DNA of 64,000 nt, taken from Medicago truncatula (taxonomy: Eukaryota > Streptophyta > Magnoliopsida > Fabales > Fabaceae). Positions 41,588-53,285 of this stretch are shown one piece after another. The stretch lies in NCBI RefSeq assembly GCF_003473485.1, contig NC_053046.1:16316001-16380000 (forward strand), given 5' to 3'. A program made the translations under genes and the position numbers. Within the stretch, counting starts at the first letter, position 1. Every line of letters starts with the position of its first letter. The notes under the pieces are model-generated. The model saw nothing but the letters and a program-made list of their open reading frames with translations. It was not told where the DNA came from and ran no database searches.

Positions 41588-44500
41588 ATGGCAGCTATTG
41601 TGGGAGAAAAAATGATCTCAAATTCTGTAGAGGTGTTGTTAGAAAAGCTTGTTTCTGGTGAGTTCGTGGATGATTTTCGGAGCACAAAGCTTGACGATTC
41701 ACTCTTGACAAAGCTGAAGAAAACACTGATGACTATTGAATATGTACTTTATATTGACGAGAATAAAGGGTTCACCACTTGTTCAAAAAAGAAAAAAGGG
41801 CTCACCACTTTATTTATTGAGGGGAAAGGGATCATCACCCGTTCAAAAAAAATAAATAAAGAGATCACCAATCCTACTTTCAACCAACGGTTGGATATGC
41901 TGAGATGTGTTGTCTTAGAAGTTGAAAATAAAGGGATCAAAGAGCTAGGTGAATCTTCTGCACGTTCTGCTCGGGTAGATGAATCTTCTATTTATGGAAG
42001 AGATGATGATAGAAAGAAACTTAAACATCTTTTATTATCTACTGGTTTTGATAATAGTAAAGTAGGAATTATTTCCATTGTGGGTATGGGAGGGATTGGT
42101 AAAACATCCCTTGCTAAACTGCTTTACTATGATCCCGAAGTAAGAGAAAAATTTGAGTTAAAACTGTGGGCAAATATCTCAAATGCTTTTGAACATGTTA
42201 ATGATTTTAGTGTTTTTGAAACCATTCTTGAATCTATTGCTTCAAAAAAAATCAGCGATGATAACTTGAATAGACAAAAAACTGACACAAGTGATGCGAA
42301 AATCATTTACCCAAAAGTTTTGCTCGTACTGGACGACGCGAGGGATGCAGAAATTGTCAATCGAATATATCAGATGGATATCTTTATTGCTGGGGAAATG
42401 GGAAGTAGGATCATTGTTACAACTCGGAATGAAAAAGTTGCTATGTCCATGAAATACTCTCTTTATGTTCACTATTTGAGACCTCTCGAAAGTGAAGATT
42501 GCTGGTCTTTAATTGCCAGACATGCATTTGGACCATGTAACTACCAAGAAAGAACCAATCTAGAAGAAATTGGCAGGGAAATTGCAAAAAAATGTGGTGG
42601 ATTGCCATATATTGCACTAGCACTTGGGACTCTTCTTCGCAGCAAAATTTCCCCAGATTACTGGAATTATGTGCTAGAAACTAACATTTGGGAATTGACA
42701 GATTCTGAGGTGCAAGAGGCTTTACGATTGAGCTTACATTATCTGTTGCTTCCTCTAAAAGAATGCTTTGCATATTGTTCAAATTTTCCAAAGAATTCCA
42801 TCTTAGAAAAGAAGACGATAATTCAGTTGTGGATTGCAGAAGGTTTAGTAGAATCGTCCACAAGTCAGGAGTGTTGGGAAAAAGTTGGAGAAGAATACTT
42901 TGATCTACTAGTGTCGAGGTTGTTGATACAACTACGATCTATCGATGATGAGGAAGCAAACTTTGAAATTAATAACTTCATGCATGACTTAGGTACAACG
43001 GTTTCATCACAATATGACTTGTGGACTCTAAAACATAATTTCTCTTACACTAGAGGGGATTATGACTCATTAAATAAATTTGATAAATTGCATGAATTAA
43101 AAGGTCTACGTACCTTTCTAGCATTACCATTTCAAGAACAATCTCCTCTTTGTCTACTATCGAACAAGGTCATACATGCAATGCTGCCAAGGATGAAGAA
43201 GTTACGGGTGTTATCTTTGTCAAACTACAGAAGTATCACTGAGGTTCCCAACTCTATTGGAAGTTTGATATACCTGCGGTACCTAAATCTTTCTCACACA
43301 CAGATTGAAAGGTTGCCTTCTAAAACATGCAAGCTTTACAATCTACAGTTCTTGTTGTTGTCAGGCTGTAAAAGGCTCACTGAATTGCCGGAAGACATGG
43401 GAAAATTAGTTAATCTACTCCACCTTAACATTAGTGACACTGCATTGAGGGAGATGCCCGAACAAATAGCCAAACTACAAAATCTCCAAAGTTTGTCTGA
43501 CTTTGTTGTCAGCAGTGGATTGAAGATTGCAGAGCTAGGAAAATTTCCCCAACTACATGGAAAACTTGCAATCTCACAGCTACAAAATGTTAATGACCCA
43601 TTGGAAGCTTCTCTAGCTAATATGATGATGAAAGAAAGAATAGACGAGTTAGCTTTAGAATGGGATTGTGGTAGTAATTTTTCAGATTCAAAAATACAAA
43701 GTGTTGTACTTGAAAATTTGCGACCCTCGACAAATTTGAAAAGTCTCACCATCAAAGGCTATGGTGGAATCAGCTTTCCAAATTGGTTGGGTGATATTTT
43801 ATTTAGCAACATGATGTCTTTAAGGATCTCGAATTGTGATGCTTGTTTATGGCTTCCTCCCCTTGGACAGTTGGGTAATCTAAAAGAGCTCATTATTAAA
43901 GGGATGCAATCAATACAGACAATTGGTACTGAGTTCTATGGAAGTGATCGGTCTTCATTTCAACCATTCCCCTCCTTGGTGACTCTACACTTTGAGGATA
44001 TGGAAGAGTGGGAGGAATGGGACTTGAATGGAGGTACAACAACAAAGTTTCCTAGTTTAAAAACTTTATTATTGAGTAAGTGCCCAAAACTTAGCGTAGG
44101 AAACATGCCTAACAAATTTCCTTCCTTAACTGAACTTGAGTTGAGAGAATGTCCTCTACTGGTGCAATCAATGCCATCATTAGATCGTGTATTCAGGCAA
44201 CTGATGTTCCCTTCGAATCATCTTCGACAGCTAACCATAGATGGCTTTTCATCTCCGATGTCTTTCCCAACAGACGGTCTACAGAAAACCTTGAAATTTC
44301 TGATAATCAGTAATTGTGAGAATCTAGAGTTCCCTCCTCATGACTACTTGCGCAATCACAATTTTACATCTCTTGAGGAATTAACAATATCTTATAGCTG
44401 TAATTCAATGGTATCATTTACCTTGGGCGCTCTCCCTGTCCTCAAGAGTTTGTTCATTGAGGGTTGTAAAAATCTGAAATCGATATTAATTGCAGAAGAC

Positions 44501-45148
44501 GACTCCCAAAATAGTCTCTCATTTCTTAGAAGCATCAAAATATGGGACTGTAACGAGCTGAAGTCATTTCCCACAGGTGGATTGCCCACTCCAAACCTCA
44601 TTTATATTGCAGTGTGGCAGTGTGAGAAGCTTCATTCACTGCCAGAACCAATGAACACTCTAACCAACCTTCAAGAAATGGAAATTGATAATCTACCAAA
44701 TCTTCAATCTTTAATCATAGATGATTTGCCTGTCAGTTTACAGGAACTTACTGTTGGCTCTGTTGGAGTGATTATGTGGAATACGGAGCCAACTTGGGAA
44801 CATCTGACTTGTCTTTCAGTGTTGCGAATTAATGGTGCTGATACGGTGAAGACACTGATGGGGCCATCTCTACCTGCATCGCTTCTGACACTATGCATCT
44901 GTGGTCTTACTGATACACGCATTGATGGGAAGTGGCTTCAACATCTCGTCTCTCTCCAAAAACTTGAGATTATTAATGCTCCCAAACTCAAGATGTTTCC
45001 TAAAAAAGGATTTCCTTCCTCTCTTTCAGTGCTAAGTATGACTCGGTGTCCATTACTAGAAGCAAGTGTGCGCAGGAAGCGAGGGAAAGAGTGGCGTAAG
45101 ATTGCTCATATTCCCTCCATAGTTATCGATGATGAACTTATCACATGA
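41588..45148 (+). CDS. CC-NB-LRR protein (RPP13-like type) with an altered coiled coil
   Basis: 1186 codons in one exon. The NB-ARC is clear: SIYGRDDDRKKL (134-145), P-loop GMGGIGKTSL (166-175), kinase 2 LLVLDDARDAE (245-255), RNBS-B SRIIVTTRNEKVA (273-285), CGGLPYIALALG (336-347), CFAYCSNFPKN (393-403) and FMHD (464-467). LRRs fill about 520-1150. Family role: intracellular effector receptor. Odd points: residues 1-50 match the start of an Rx_N domain (VEVLLEKLVSGEFVDDF), but the part that should hold DAEEKQ and the EDVID motif is replaced by basic repeats (GFTTCSKKKKGLTTL, GKGIITRSKKINK; 60-92). The Trp after kinase 2 DD is missing. It therefore may act as a helper-dependent, regulatory or decaying copy. 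It belongs to another subfamily than the CNL at 7884-11099. Confidence 0.93.
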   Translation: MAAIVGEKMISNSVEVLLEKLVSGEFVDDFRSTKLDDSLLTKLKKTLMTIEYVLYIDENKGFTTCSKKKKGLTTLFIEGKGIITRSKKINKEITNPTFNQRLDMLRCVVLEVENKGIKELGESSARSARVDESSIYGRDDDRKKLKHLLLSTGFDNSKVGIISIVGMGGIGKTSLAKLLYYDPEVREKFELKLWANISNAFEHVNDFSVFETILESIASKKISDDNLNRQKTDTSDAKIIYPKVLLVLDDARDAEIVNRIYQMDIFIAGEMGSRIIVTTRNEKVAMSMKYSLYVHYLRPLESEDCWSLIARHAFGPCNYQERTNLEEIGREIAKKCGGLPYIALALGTLLRSKISPDYWNYVLETNIWELTDSEVQEALRLSLHYLLLPLKECFAYCSNFPKNSILEKKTIIQLWIAEGLVESSTSQECWEKVGEEYFDLLVSRLLIQLRSIDDEEANFEINNFMHDLGTTVSSQYDLWTLKHNFSYTRGDYDSLNKFDKLHELKGLRTFLALPFQEQSPLCLLSNKVIHAMLPRMKKLRVLSLSNYRSITEVPNSIGSLIYLRYLNLSHTQIERLPSKTCKLYNLQFLLLSGCKRLTELPEDMGKLVNLLHLNISDTALREMPEQIAKLQNLQSLSDFVVSSGLKIAELGKFPQLHGKLAISQLQNVNDPLEASLANMMMKERIDELALEWDCGSNFSDSKIQSVVLENLRPSTNLKSLTIKGYGGISFPNWLGDILFSNMMSLRISNCDACLWLPPLGQLGNLKELIIKGMQSIQTIGTEFYGSDRSSFQPFPSLVTLHFEDMEEWEEWDLNGGTTTKFPSLKTLLLSKCPKLSVGNMPNKFPSLTELELRECPLLVQSMPSLDRVFRQLMFPSNHLRQLTIDGFSSPMSFPTDGLQKTLKFLIISNCENLEFPPHDYLRNHNFTSLEELTISYSCNSMVSFTLGALPVLKSLFIEGCKNLKSILIAEDDSQNSLSFLRSIKIWDCNELKSFPTGGLPTPNLIYIAVWQCEKLHSLPEPMNTLTNLQEMEIDNLPNLQSLIIDDLPVSLQELTVGSVGVIMWNTEPTWEHLTCLSVLRINGADTVKTLMGPSLPASLLTLCICGLTDTRIDGKWLQHLVSLQKLEIINAPKLKMFPKKGFPSSLSVLSMTRCPLLEASVRRKRGKEWRKIAHIPSIVIDDELIT

Positions 45149-47212
45149 GTTTCTTATCTGGGTGAGTCAGTGAAATACTTCTTTTTTGTTCCTTTCTTAT
45201 GTGATCATCAATTAATATTTTTATTTTCAATAGTTACATCAAAATACAATATAACAACAATTACTCATTTTTTTCAATTCATAGAATTGTATTCTCTGTC
45301 ACCCCTACTTCTGCCCAATATTGCTGTTGTGAGAAGTCAAATTTTCATGTACAACCTGCAACCAAGTCCAGTCAATGTTTTACTAATCATGAACAGATGA
45401 AAAGGAGAAACAACACCTGCCGCAAATATGTTTGGTACTCTTTTTGTCTATTTGACATCATATCAATTTAATGAGTTGGTTTTAATGCATTGATCGTAAT
45501 TTGTATCAAACTTTTCAATCATGAGTTAAATTCGTCTTGAATCTATTAGTATAATATTTTTTCATGATGTTGGTCAATTAGAACCCTTTCTTTTTGATAT
45601 GTTCCTTAAGGTGATTAGCCTTTTACCTTTCTTTTTTCAACCTTTTTTTCCTTCAGATTTTTAAAATATATGGAAAATATTTATGAATGTCTGAATTGCA
45701 TCATAGGAATAGTTTAGGATTATAGTACATGAGATTAAACTTTGGTCCTCTCCTAGGTTGTAGAATTCACCATTACATTGAACCTTTGTTACTTACTGTC
45801 TTCGTTCTATAAACCTTTGTATTTTGTGTGTGTGCATTCATAGATAAAGCCATTATGTTTTTTCCTTACACCACCTCAAATTGATAAGATATGAAGAAAT
45901 ATGTTTTTTTTCCCAAAAAGAAAGTTATTTGATTCTGAATTTCTAGACAATGTTTAGTTGTTTACAATTTCATATACCAGAATTCGTGGCTTAGTTAGTC
46001 TTTGTTTTTGAAATATTTTATCCAGCTTGAAAATTTACTAAGGGCTTCAAGTGGGATTGATTGCTTGCAACAAGATGGCCGCAGTGGAATCTAAGGTATA
46101 AATTTCCTCTTTGATAGGTTTTAGGATTACTCCTTTTACAACGTGCATGTTCTAATGCTCATCTTTCTTTCTTGAACCTGCCTCTCTCTTGTTTGTTATT
46201 TTTCCATCAATAAATAAGATTAGTTAACTTTTATATCAGAATACAATATAACACAATAATTTTTCAAGCAGACATGCATTTACCGTCACCCATGCTTGTT
46301 ACAAGAGGCAAAACACAGATGCTTGCCCGGAAGCTAGTTCAGTAACTGTTTTATCGATCAAGAGTGGATGATAAGGAGAAATAGTGATTTGATCAAAATG
46401 AATTAGGTACTCCGTCTGTCTCTATGTTAGGCGTTTCATGCAAGTGACCTTTGTTGAAGCCTCAGTTTAGTTCTTACAACATTTTTGTTAATGAGTTGTC
46501 TCTGATGTAGATTTACATGTTGTTATTATTTACTCCAGTCTCTCTTCAAGTATCTTGCAGGATTTAGAAAATGAGATACAAATTTTCTTTTTTAAGAAAA
46601 TGAGCGATTTTGAGATCAATTGTGTTGGGATGGAGCTTGTTAAAGATGCTGCTCAAATTGCTACGGTTAATGATCTGGTCTATCAAAATTAATTTAGTGA
46701 GTTTTTCTTTTGTCCCTCTCTGGCACAGTAATTCCAAATAATTTTTTTGCCACCTTTTCTAATTTGGAACTGGTTATCTGACAGTTTTAAAGTACGAGGA
46801 CTTCTTATGATCCTTTTACTGATAATCAAAACAGAACTTATGTATTGTGGATCTGTTCTGTTAATCAAAACATTATGTTTCAATAGTTATAGAACACAAT
46901 GTAGTCTGTACTTCTAGAAAAAGAACATTTTATCTTTTGCTTCTCTGTTAGTTAAGTATTCAGGTATCTGTATTACAGCTAATTTTATTTGCTTCTCATT
47001 ACAGCTTTGTTCTATTAAAAAATGAACACCATCAATCTTGACACGGTATCTGTATTTATTTTTATGTTAGGTTTGTGGAGGTACATTCGTCCAATGGTTT
47101 TCTCCACAAATCTTAATGATGTTTAGGGAATATCTACACCTTCGTCGAGAGATCATTGACAATAGCCATGGCACATTCATTCTTTATTTCACACATTTAG
47201 GAAAGGAGCGTC
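45149..47212. other. CNL 3' region and intergenic DNA
   Basis: No second gene is recognised. Genes of this NLR type often have introns in a long 3' UTR, and candidate pieces such as 46066-46095 (GCAACAAGATGGCCGCAGTG) occur, but I cannot fix borders. 46561-46692 follows a good acceptor (TATCTTGCAG) and is open for 44 codons (contains MSDFEINCVGMELVKDAAQ) until TAA. Confidence 0.35.
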
Positions 47213-47217
47213 CAAAC

Positions 47218-47985
47218 CGTTGAATTTGATTTCAAATTGTGATGCTGTGAAATGCCAAAATCATAGTGCGATTTTGGGAGGCGTGTCGCGATTTTCTTGG
47301 CAGAATGGATGGTTTCTGCTGAAGAAATATCGTGGCGCGATTTTGTACAGGCGTGACGCGATTTCTGGATAAGGCTGTTGTACATTGGGTCATACGCTTA
47401 AATCGTGGTACGATTTTTCACAGGCGCGACACGATTTTGTTTGTCACTGTGTTCTATATAAGCATTTCAGTTCATTTTTGAGGAAGAGCTTCAAGAGAGG
47501 AAAACTTGGGAAATCAAAGGAGGTAACTTTAGGGTTGAGGATCTTTGATTAGAGTTCTCTTGGGTTCGGAAACATTGTAAACACCTTGGTAAGTGACAAT
47601 CATTGAGTGTCTTGTTCATTGATGAGATTGGAAAAATGGGTAGAAATTAAGTTTGTTCTTTCTGAGCTTGTTGAAGCTAATTTCTTGTAACCCATTTGTA
47701 TCTCTTTGTAAGAACTCATTCATAGTGGATTGGAGAGATAAATCTCTCCCCCAGAGTAGGTCAAGTTGGACCGAACTGGGTAAACATTTCTTGGTGTGTT
47801 TGTTTATCTTCTCTTCCTTTATTTTTTTGCTTGTGGTTTTGAGCTTTTCAATTTGATTCCTAGATTAGATCTAACTGTTGTTATTGTTGTTGCTTGTGTT
47901 TACGTTAATATTGGTTACTATTTTCCTTTACTCCACACATCTAATTTATTTTCTTTAGTGTCATTTTGAGCTCGAATTTACAACA
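47218..47985 (+). mobile_element. Solo LTR related to the gag-only element
   Basis: A perfect 5-bp duplication CAAAC lies on both sides (47213-47217 and 47986-47990). The 768-bp sequence aligns with the 770-bp LTR at 4624-5393, including AACTTGGGAAATCAAAGG and TCCTAGATTAGATCTA. Its first base is C instead of T. It is the product of recombination between two LTRs. The U3 motifs (ATCGTGGCGCGAT, GCGTGACGCGAT and others) have diverged in the middle. Confidence 0.9.
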
Positions 47986-48430
47986 CAAACCATGAAAGAG
48001 CAGCAAGTTCAAATATTTAGATATAATTGACTTTAAGTTAATTCTAAACCCTAATGTGACTATCAAGTTCAAAGTTAGGTTTAAAATTGATCCTAGTTTA
48101 ATTAATTCCAAACGCTAACCAATCCAAACGGATTTCAAATCCAAAACTGGTCGTGTAGCCAAACACCCTGGCCGTGTTTTAGACATGTAGAACATTAAGT
48201 AGATCCATTTTTTTTAGTCTAGTGATTAGAATTCACATTTTTAAAGGTAAATAAGGAGATTCATTTTTATCTTACGTAAAAACAAAAATTATTTTACTGT
48301 GAAACATTGTATTAACAACAAGTAACAATGTTAACAAGATTTGAGATACTTGAACGGTAGATGCCGATTACCATCAATTTTTAATTTTTTTTTTACATCA
48401 TAAAATAATATTCACACATCAAAATATTAA

Positions 48431-48918
48431 GGGTTAATTATGTGTTTGTCCCGATAAATATGTTAATTTTTCGTTTTAATCCTTCTAAAATTTTCCTTCA
48501 AGTTTTAGTCCCTATAAAATTTTCAATCACTATTTTTGGTCCCTATTTTTAAGTATATATTTTTATTTTTTAATGAAATTGTGCAGAATATTGTAAAAAT
48601 TACTCCCAAAAAAATTTAGAATTTTTTTAACAAAACATGAATTAAATATAAATTTTTTACTGCCAAAAATATAAAAATTCATATTTAATTCATGTTTTGG
48701 TAAAAAAAATTAATTTTTTGGAAGAGATCATTATAATATTATACATTTTTCTGAAAATTTTTATTTAAAAATGTGAATTCTACATATGAGTTTAATTTAA
48801 AAGAGGGACCAAAAGTAATGATTGAAAATTTTATAGTGACTATAAGTTGAAGAAAATTTTTAGAGGGACTAAAACGAAAAATTGATATATTTATAGGGAC
48901 TAAAAACATATTTAACCC
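48431..48918. mobile_element. MULE-type MITE, copy 3, with a paralogous empty site
   Basis: A perfect 9-bp duplication AAATATTAA lies on both sides (48422-48430 and 48919-48927). The duplicate promoter region has a single AAATATTAA at 34178-34186 with the same flanks and no element. The ends are GGGTTAATTATG and, as the reverse complement, GGGTTAAATATG. Confidence 0.9.
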
Positions 48919-49493
48919 AAATATTAATATATATTTTTGGACCGAATTAAGGGTTCTCTTCCTATAAGAATCAAAGAGTTAAGACAAAAAAAAATATTAA
49001 TATACAAATTTGATTTGTATGCAAAAAAGGTCTTGTCCTCCGTTTAAGAATTCTAAATTAAAAACATTATTTTTAAAAACAATTAAATGCTTCAATTTTT
49101 TTTAGGGAAAATACTTCAATTTTAATAAATTAAATAAATAAATTATCGTAAAAATTTTAGCATTTAAAAGAAGAAAACATTTCTGGTTTGTACTTTAATT
49201 ATAAAATATTTTCTTCTTTTTTCTTTTTCTTTTTTTTTTTTTGTCAAAAAAAAAAAAAACTATTTCCTTTTATTGTTAGCTGGTGTGGTAGTTCCAAAAT
49301 ATTTCTGCTATTCACTTCCCTAGCGTCATTCTCTTCTCTTCGGTTACAACTCAGAACCACCTTGTGAACTCCGTTTATTTTTGTTCTCTAATGCCCACTT
49401 CACAACATGAATCTCAATACCAACCTTTTTAACAAAAATAACTCAATCTTACTTCAAACCAAATTTTCATTTCACCTCATTTTTTAGTCTCTA

Positions 49494-52320
49494 ATGGCTT
49501 CTTCTTCAGCTTTATTATTAACACCCCCATTTCACTTCACAAAACCCCATAAAAAAATCCCACTTTTCAAACACCATTCTCTTAAACCAAAACCCTCCTT
49601 AACCCTTCACCATGGTTCTTCTCTTTTAACGCATTCTTTAACAAAAATAGCTCCTACCCAATTCAAAGCTTCTTCTACTGAATACTTAGATGCTATTGAT
49701 GAACCTGAAAGGTTGATTTTTTATGAGGAAAAACCGGTGAAATTTGCTTTATGGGTTATTTTTTGGGCTTCTATGTCTTTGGCTTGGTTTGCTTATTCAA
49801 AGGATGCTAATGCTGCTGCTGGTACTGGTGCTGTTGATTCTATTAAAGCTTCTGGATTTGGATTGAAGATTGCGAATTCGTTGAGGAAATTGGGTTGGCC
49901 TGATTGGGTTGTTGTGTTTACTCTTGCTACTCTTCCTGTTCTTGAGCTTCGTGGGGCTATACCTGTTGGTTATTGGTTGCAACTTGACCCTGCGAGTTTG
50001 ACTGTGTTGTCCATTCTTGGGTTAGTTTCTTCTTCTTTTGTAGGAGAAAATGATTTTTTTTTTGTTATTTTTTAAGTATCCTTTTTGTACAACTGTTAGA
50101 CCAACAATGCTGTATGAGACGGGAGTGTTGAGCGATAAAGAACCAACACGAGAGTAAAGTAAGTGTAGCAGAGATGAGGATGATGCATTGGATGTTTGGT
50201 AAAACTAGACATGATAGAATAGAAATGAGAATAATAGAGAGGGGAGTAGGGGTAGCACCTATTAAGAAGGATGTAGATATTAATGAGTTGGATTGGGATG
50301 TGATACCGACCCCACTGAGTGGGTTAAGGCTTGATTGTTGTTGTTGTTGTGTTTTTAGTACCCTTTATGTTAACTTATTGTGATGCAAAAAATGCTCTTT
50401 TTTTCTTCACTTTTGTAAAGGTAGGAAATAGAGGGATAGGAAAAATGGCATAGAAGGTGGGGTAGGCTCTTTATTTCTGTGGTTTGGTTTTTGTGTTTTA
50501 TAAAGAAATTTTGAAACATTATGCATGTCACCTCTATAGAGGTAAGATAGACCTAAATATTTAGGTGTGAAAAAATCACGACTTAAGATGATGTATTTAA
50601 TTTTTTTAGCATCAAATGTTTGTTGGTTAATTGTTAGTGCTTGTTTGTTAGTGAGGTGCATGGTTTTAAATAGCAGTTGCGTCACAATTATTGATATTCC
50701 GAAGATCTGTGGCCGATGTGGCCTCAATTGTTGTCGCATTGTGGTTTCGACAACATTCAAAACTGTTATGTCACGGCTCGGATTGGGTTTAGGATGTTGA
50801 AAACCCTGGTGGGATGAGATGGGATAAAACTCATGACCTTCAATAGTTAAACGTATACACATTCCAGAACTCATAAGTTGAGTTGCCACTCTCAGCCGGG
50901 TTTATATGATGTATTCTTGAAATTCACTGTAATCATGCTTTCCATTTGCTATTAATGGGCTTTGTACAATTTGTCGTGGTTATGGTTTAAGATAATGTGT
51001 TTTTGCTGCTGTTGTGATATTGTTACCATAGATAGAATTTGCACCTTCACTTTGAATAGTTATATTAATTTTTTTTTATAAGAATAATTTATATTAGAGT
51101 ACATTTTACTATGTAATTTTAACTTTATGTTGCGGAGAGGTTTTAGTATTCACATTTTAAAAATGGGTTTGATTTGTTACACTATGTTTTGTTAGATATG
51201 AAACAGGAGAAGTGCCCATGCTGCATAGAATCTTTAATGCTTGTAGCAGTGTTTCAGTTGCCGGCCATAGCGGCGCTATAGCTAACTGGGATTTTAATAA
51301 ATCACTATTGATCTACGATACACTATTATGTACAAAATGTTGGCAAATACTGGCTATGGTAGCACTGTAACACTGTTGGAGATGTATATAAAATGTGAAT
51401 AAAACAGTAACAATATCAATGAAATAGTGAAGAAAAAGATTGTAATTGTATTAATGGTGATGAACAATTACAAGAGAAATAAGGAGTAACAAACTGATAG
51501 TGAGATACTATCAGTCCCTGATAGCACGCAGTGCTCCCAAATCACTAACAAAGTGACCCCACAGAATAACAGAATACTTAGCTACCTATTCTCTGACTTA
51601 CTATTACTTATATAGCTACTAAAACTCATGCATCCCATACACCAACACTGCCACCTCATCATTCCTTCCCTTTTCCTCTTTTCCTAGTATAAACTCTCCA
51701 TATCTTAGGTTTGGGCCCATAGTCACAGCCCATTTCCTCATTCACATTCCTATCAAACACTGTACCGTTGTGGAATTTAAACATATCATTATATTTCGCA
51801 ATCTGTAACTGACAATTCTGGCTTGTTGACATATTTAATTTATTTATTGGTAGTAATGGGAGTTCTTTTGTGGTTTAATTAACGAGTTTTGTACAATTGA
51901 TGCAGGAACATGGTACCTGTGCCGTTCATCATACTCTACCTGAAACGATTTGCATCTTTCCTCGCTTCCAAGAGCCCTTCGGCATCACGATTCCTCGACA
52001 TTTTGTTCAAGAATGCCAAAGCAAAGGCTGGACCAGTGGAGGAGTTTCAGTGGCTTGGTCTGATGCTCTTTGTCGCTGTCCCGTTTCCCGGCACAGGAGC
52101 ATGGTCTGGAGCCATTATAGCATCAATCCTTGATATGCCGTTTTGGCCAGCAGTGTCTGCGAATTTCTTCGGCGTTGTATTTGCCGGGATGCTCGTAAAT
52201 TTGCTAGTGAATCTTGGTCTGAAGTATGCCATCATTACTGGTATCATCCTTTTCTTTGTTTCCACATTCATGTGGACCATCCTTAGAAATCTTAAAAAAG
52301 GTTTTAGCTCATCAAATTGA
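49494..52320 (+). CDS. Plastid-targeted Sm_multidrug_ex family membrane protein
   Basis: Exons 49494-50020 and 51906-52320 join in frame to 313 codons plus stop (donor TTGG|GTTAG, acceptor GATGCAG|GAAC). Residues 1-60 are Ser/Thr/Lys/His-rich without acids (MASSSALLLTPPFHF), a likely chloroplast transit peptide. Hydrophobic segments follow: FALWVIFWASMSLAWFA (about 84-100), then WVVVFTLATLPVLELRGAIP, the exon-joint segment MVPVPFIILYL, LMLFVAVPFPGTGAWSG, FGVVFAGMLVNLLV and IITGIILFFVSTFMW. ELRGAIP and PFPGTGAW are the conserved family motifs of putative small multidrug export proteins. The real substrate is unknown. It is the only ordinary housekeeping-like gene in this half of the window; its upstream region is duplicated at 32062-34940. 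Confidence 0.9.
50090..50352 (+). mobile_element. RTE-type LINE 3' fragment in the plastid-gene intron
   Basis: A plus-strand frame reads VAEMRMMHWMFGKTRHDRIE, then IIERGVGVAPI and PTPLSGLRLD, the end of RTE-clade reverse transcriptase proteins in plants. It is followed by the short repeat (TTG)n at 50335-50350 that ends these elements. Imperfect flanks TTTTTAAGTATCC and TTTTTAGTACCC suggest a target duplication. Confidence 0.6.
51374..51759 (-). mobile_element. Solo-LTR-like insertion in the plastid-gene intron
   Basis: On the minus strand a 386-bp unit begins TGTTTGATAGGAATG and ends CATCTCCAACA, as Copia LTRs do. CTGTA occurs at 51365-51369 and 51760-51764 and may be the target duplication, four bases off on one side. 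The surrounding sequence (TAGCACTGTA and ACCGTTGTGG) belongs to another repeat. Confidence 0.45.
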
Positions 52321-53285
52321 CTTTTAAAATGTCGTAGACTCTTAGTTTTCTTTATCAATACAAAGACAATTGTTAAAAGTTTTGTTCTTTATTCTATTCA
52401 TTGGTTTTTATGAGTTTAAATTTATGTAAATAATAATATGTACGATTGAAATGTCTAATATTTTATGTGCATCCATATAGTTTTAAATTGCGGCCACAAT
52501 ATTTAGGTTTTAGTGGTCTTCTCAACGGCAATTGCAGCCACATCGGTAACATATGGCTGGATTTTTCCGCAATATCAAGGTTTGCAGCATAACTGCAACC
52601 ACAGCCTTAATTTAGAATCAATACCATCGATCCACTTTTCCTTGATATGTGTAAAATCACAATTTTGGGGAAATTAAGAGTTTTGACTTATTGATGTTCC
52701 TTGTTGCAGACAACCCTGGATATTATAATTTTTCCCCAATCTTGGGCACTTGGTGGGAACCTTGAAACCTATTCAAATTATCACGTTTGTGGTGCATTTT
52801 TGTTTTACTCATTTTATTTTCGTTTTTAAATGTGAATATAGAAATTGAAGATTAAAAACACACCATATATGATTATGGTTCTTCAAACTGAATTTGAGTG
52901 CTCATAAAACTTTTAAGACAAAGTAGGAATGCTTATGTCACTTCCAATTCTTACATCTTCTAATAGTTTACATTTTGTACTTTGAGTAATATTAGTGATT
53001 GGTTACATCCTAGTTTGCCTAGTAAAAATTGGATGAGTTTAATTTTGGTTCTATTTAAGGTTTGTTTGGATTGTTTTATTTCAGTTTATCTACTGACATG
53101 AGCACTTGTGACTTGTGAGACTGTTTGGAAGAGCATATGGAAACAAATTGTGACATGTTCATAAGTTGTTTTCAGCTTATTTCAATTTATGAAAGGTTAG
53201 GTTATGAAAATAGCCTATAGTTTATATAAAAACAGTTTAACTTTATTTTTTTATTATGAAAATATGTTATCAACATGCACCTATA
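52321..53285. other. 3' flank and repeat fragments
   Basis: The 3' UTR of the plastid gene should end in about 52330-52500. 52480-52620 has the phrases TTGCGGCCACAATA and AACTGCAACCACAGCC, a repeat also seen within the intron (50700-50780 and 51265-51300). No gene seen. Confidence 0.4.

Noticed and set aside
49797..49982. Minus-strand frame opposite the plastid gene
   Set aside because: Antisense shadow; the plus-strand exon has clear family motifs.
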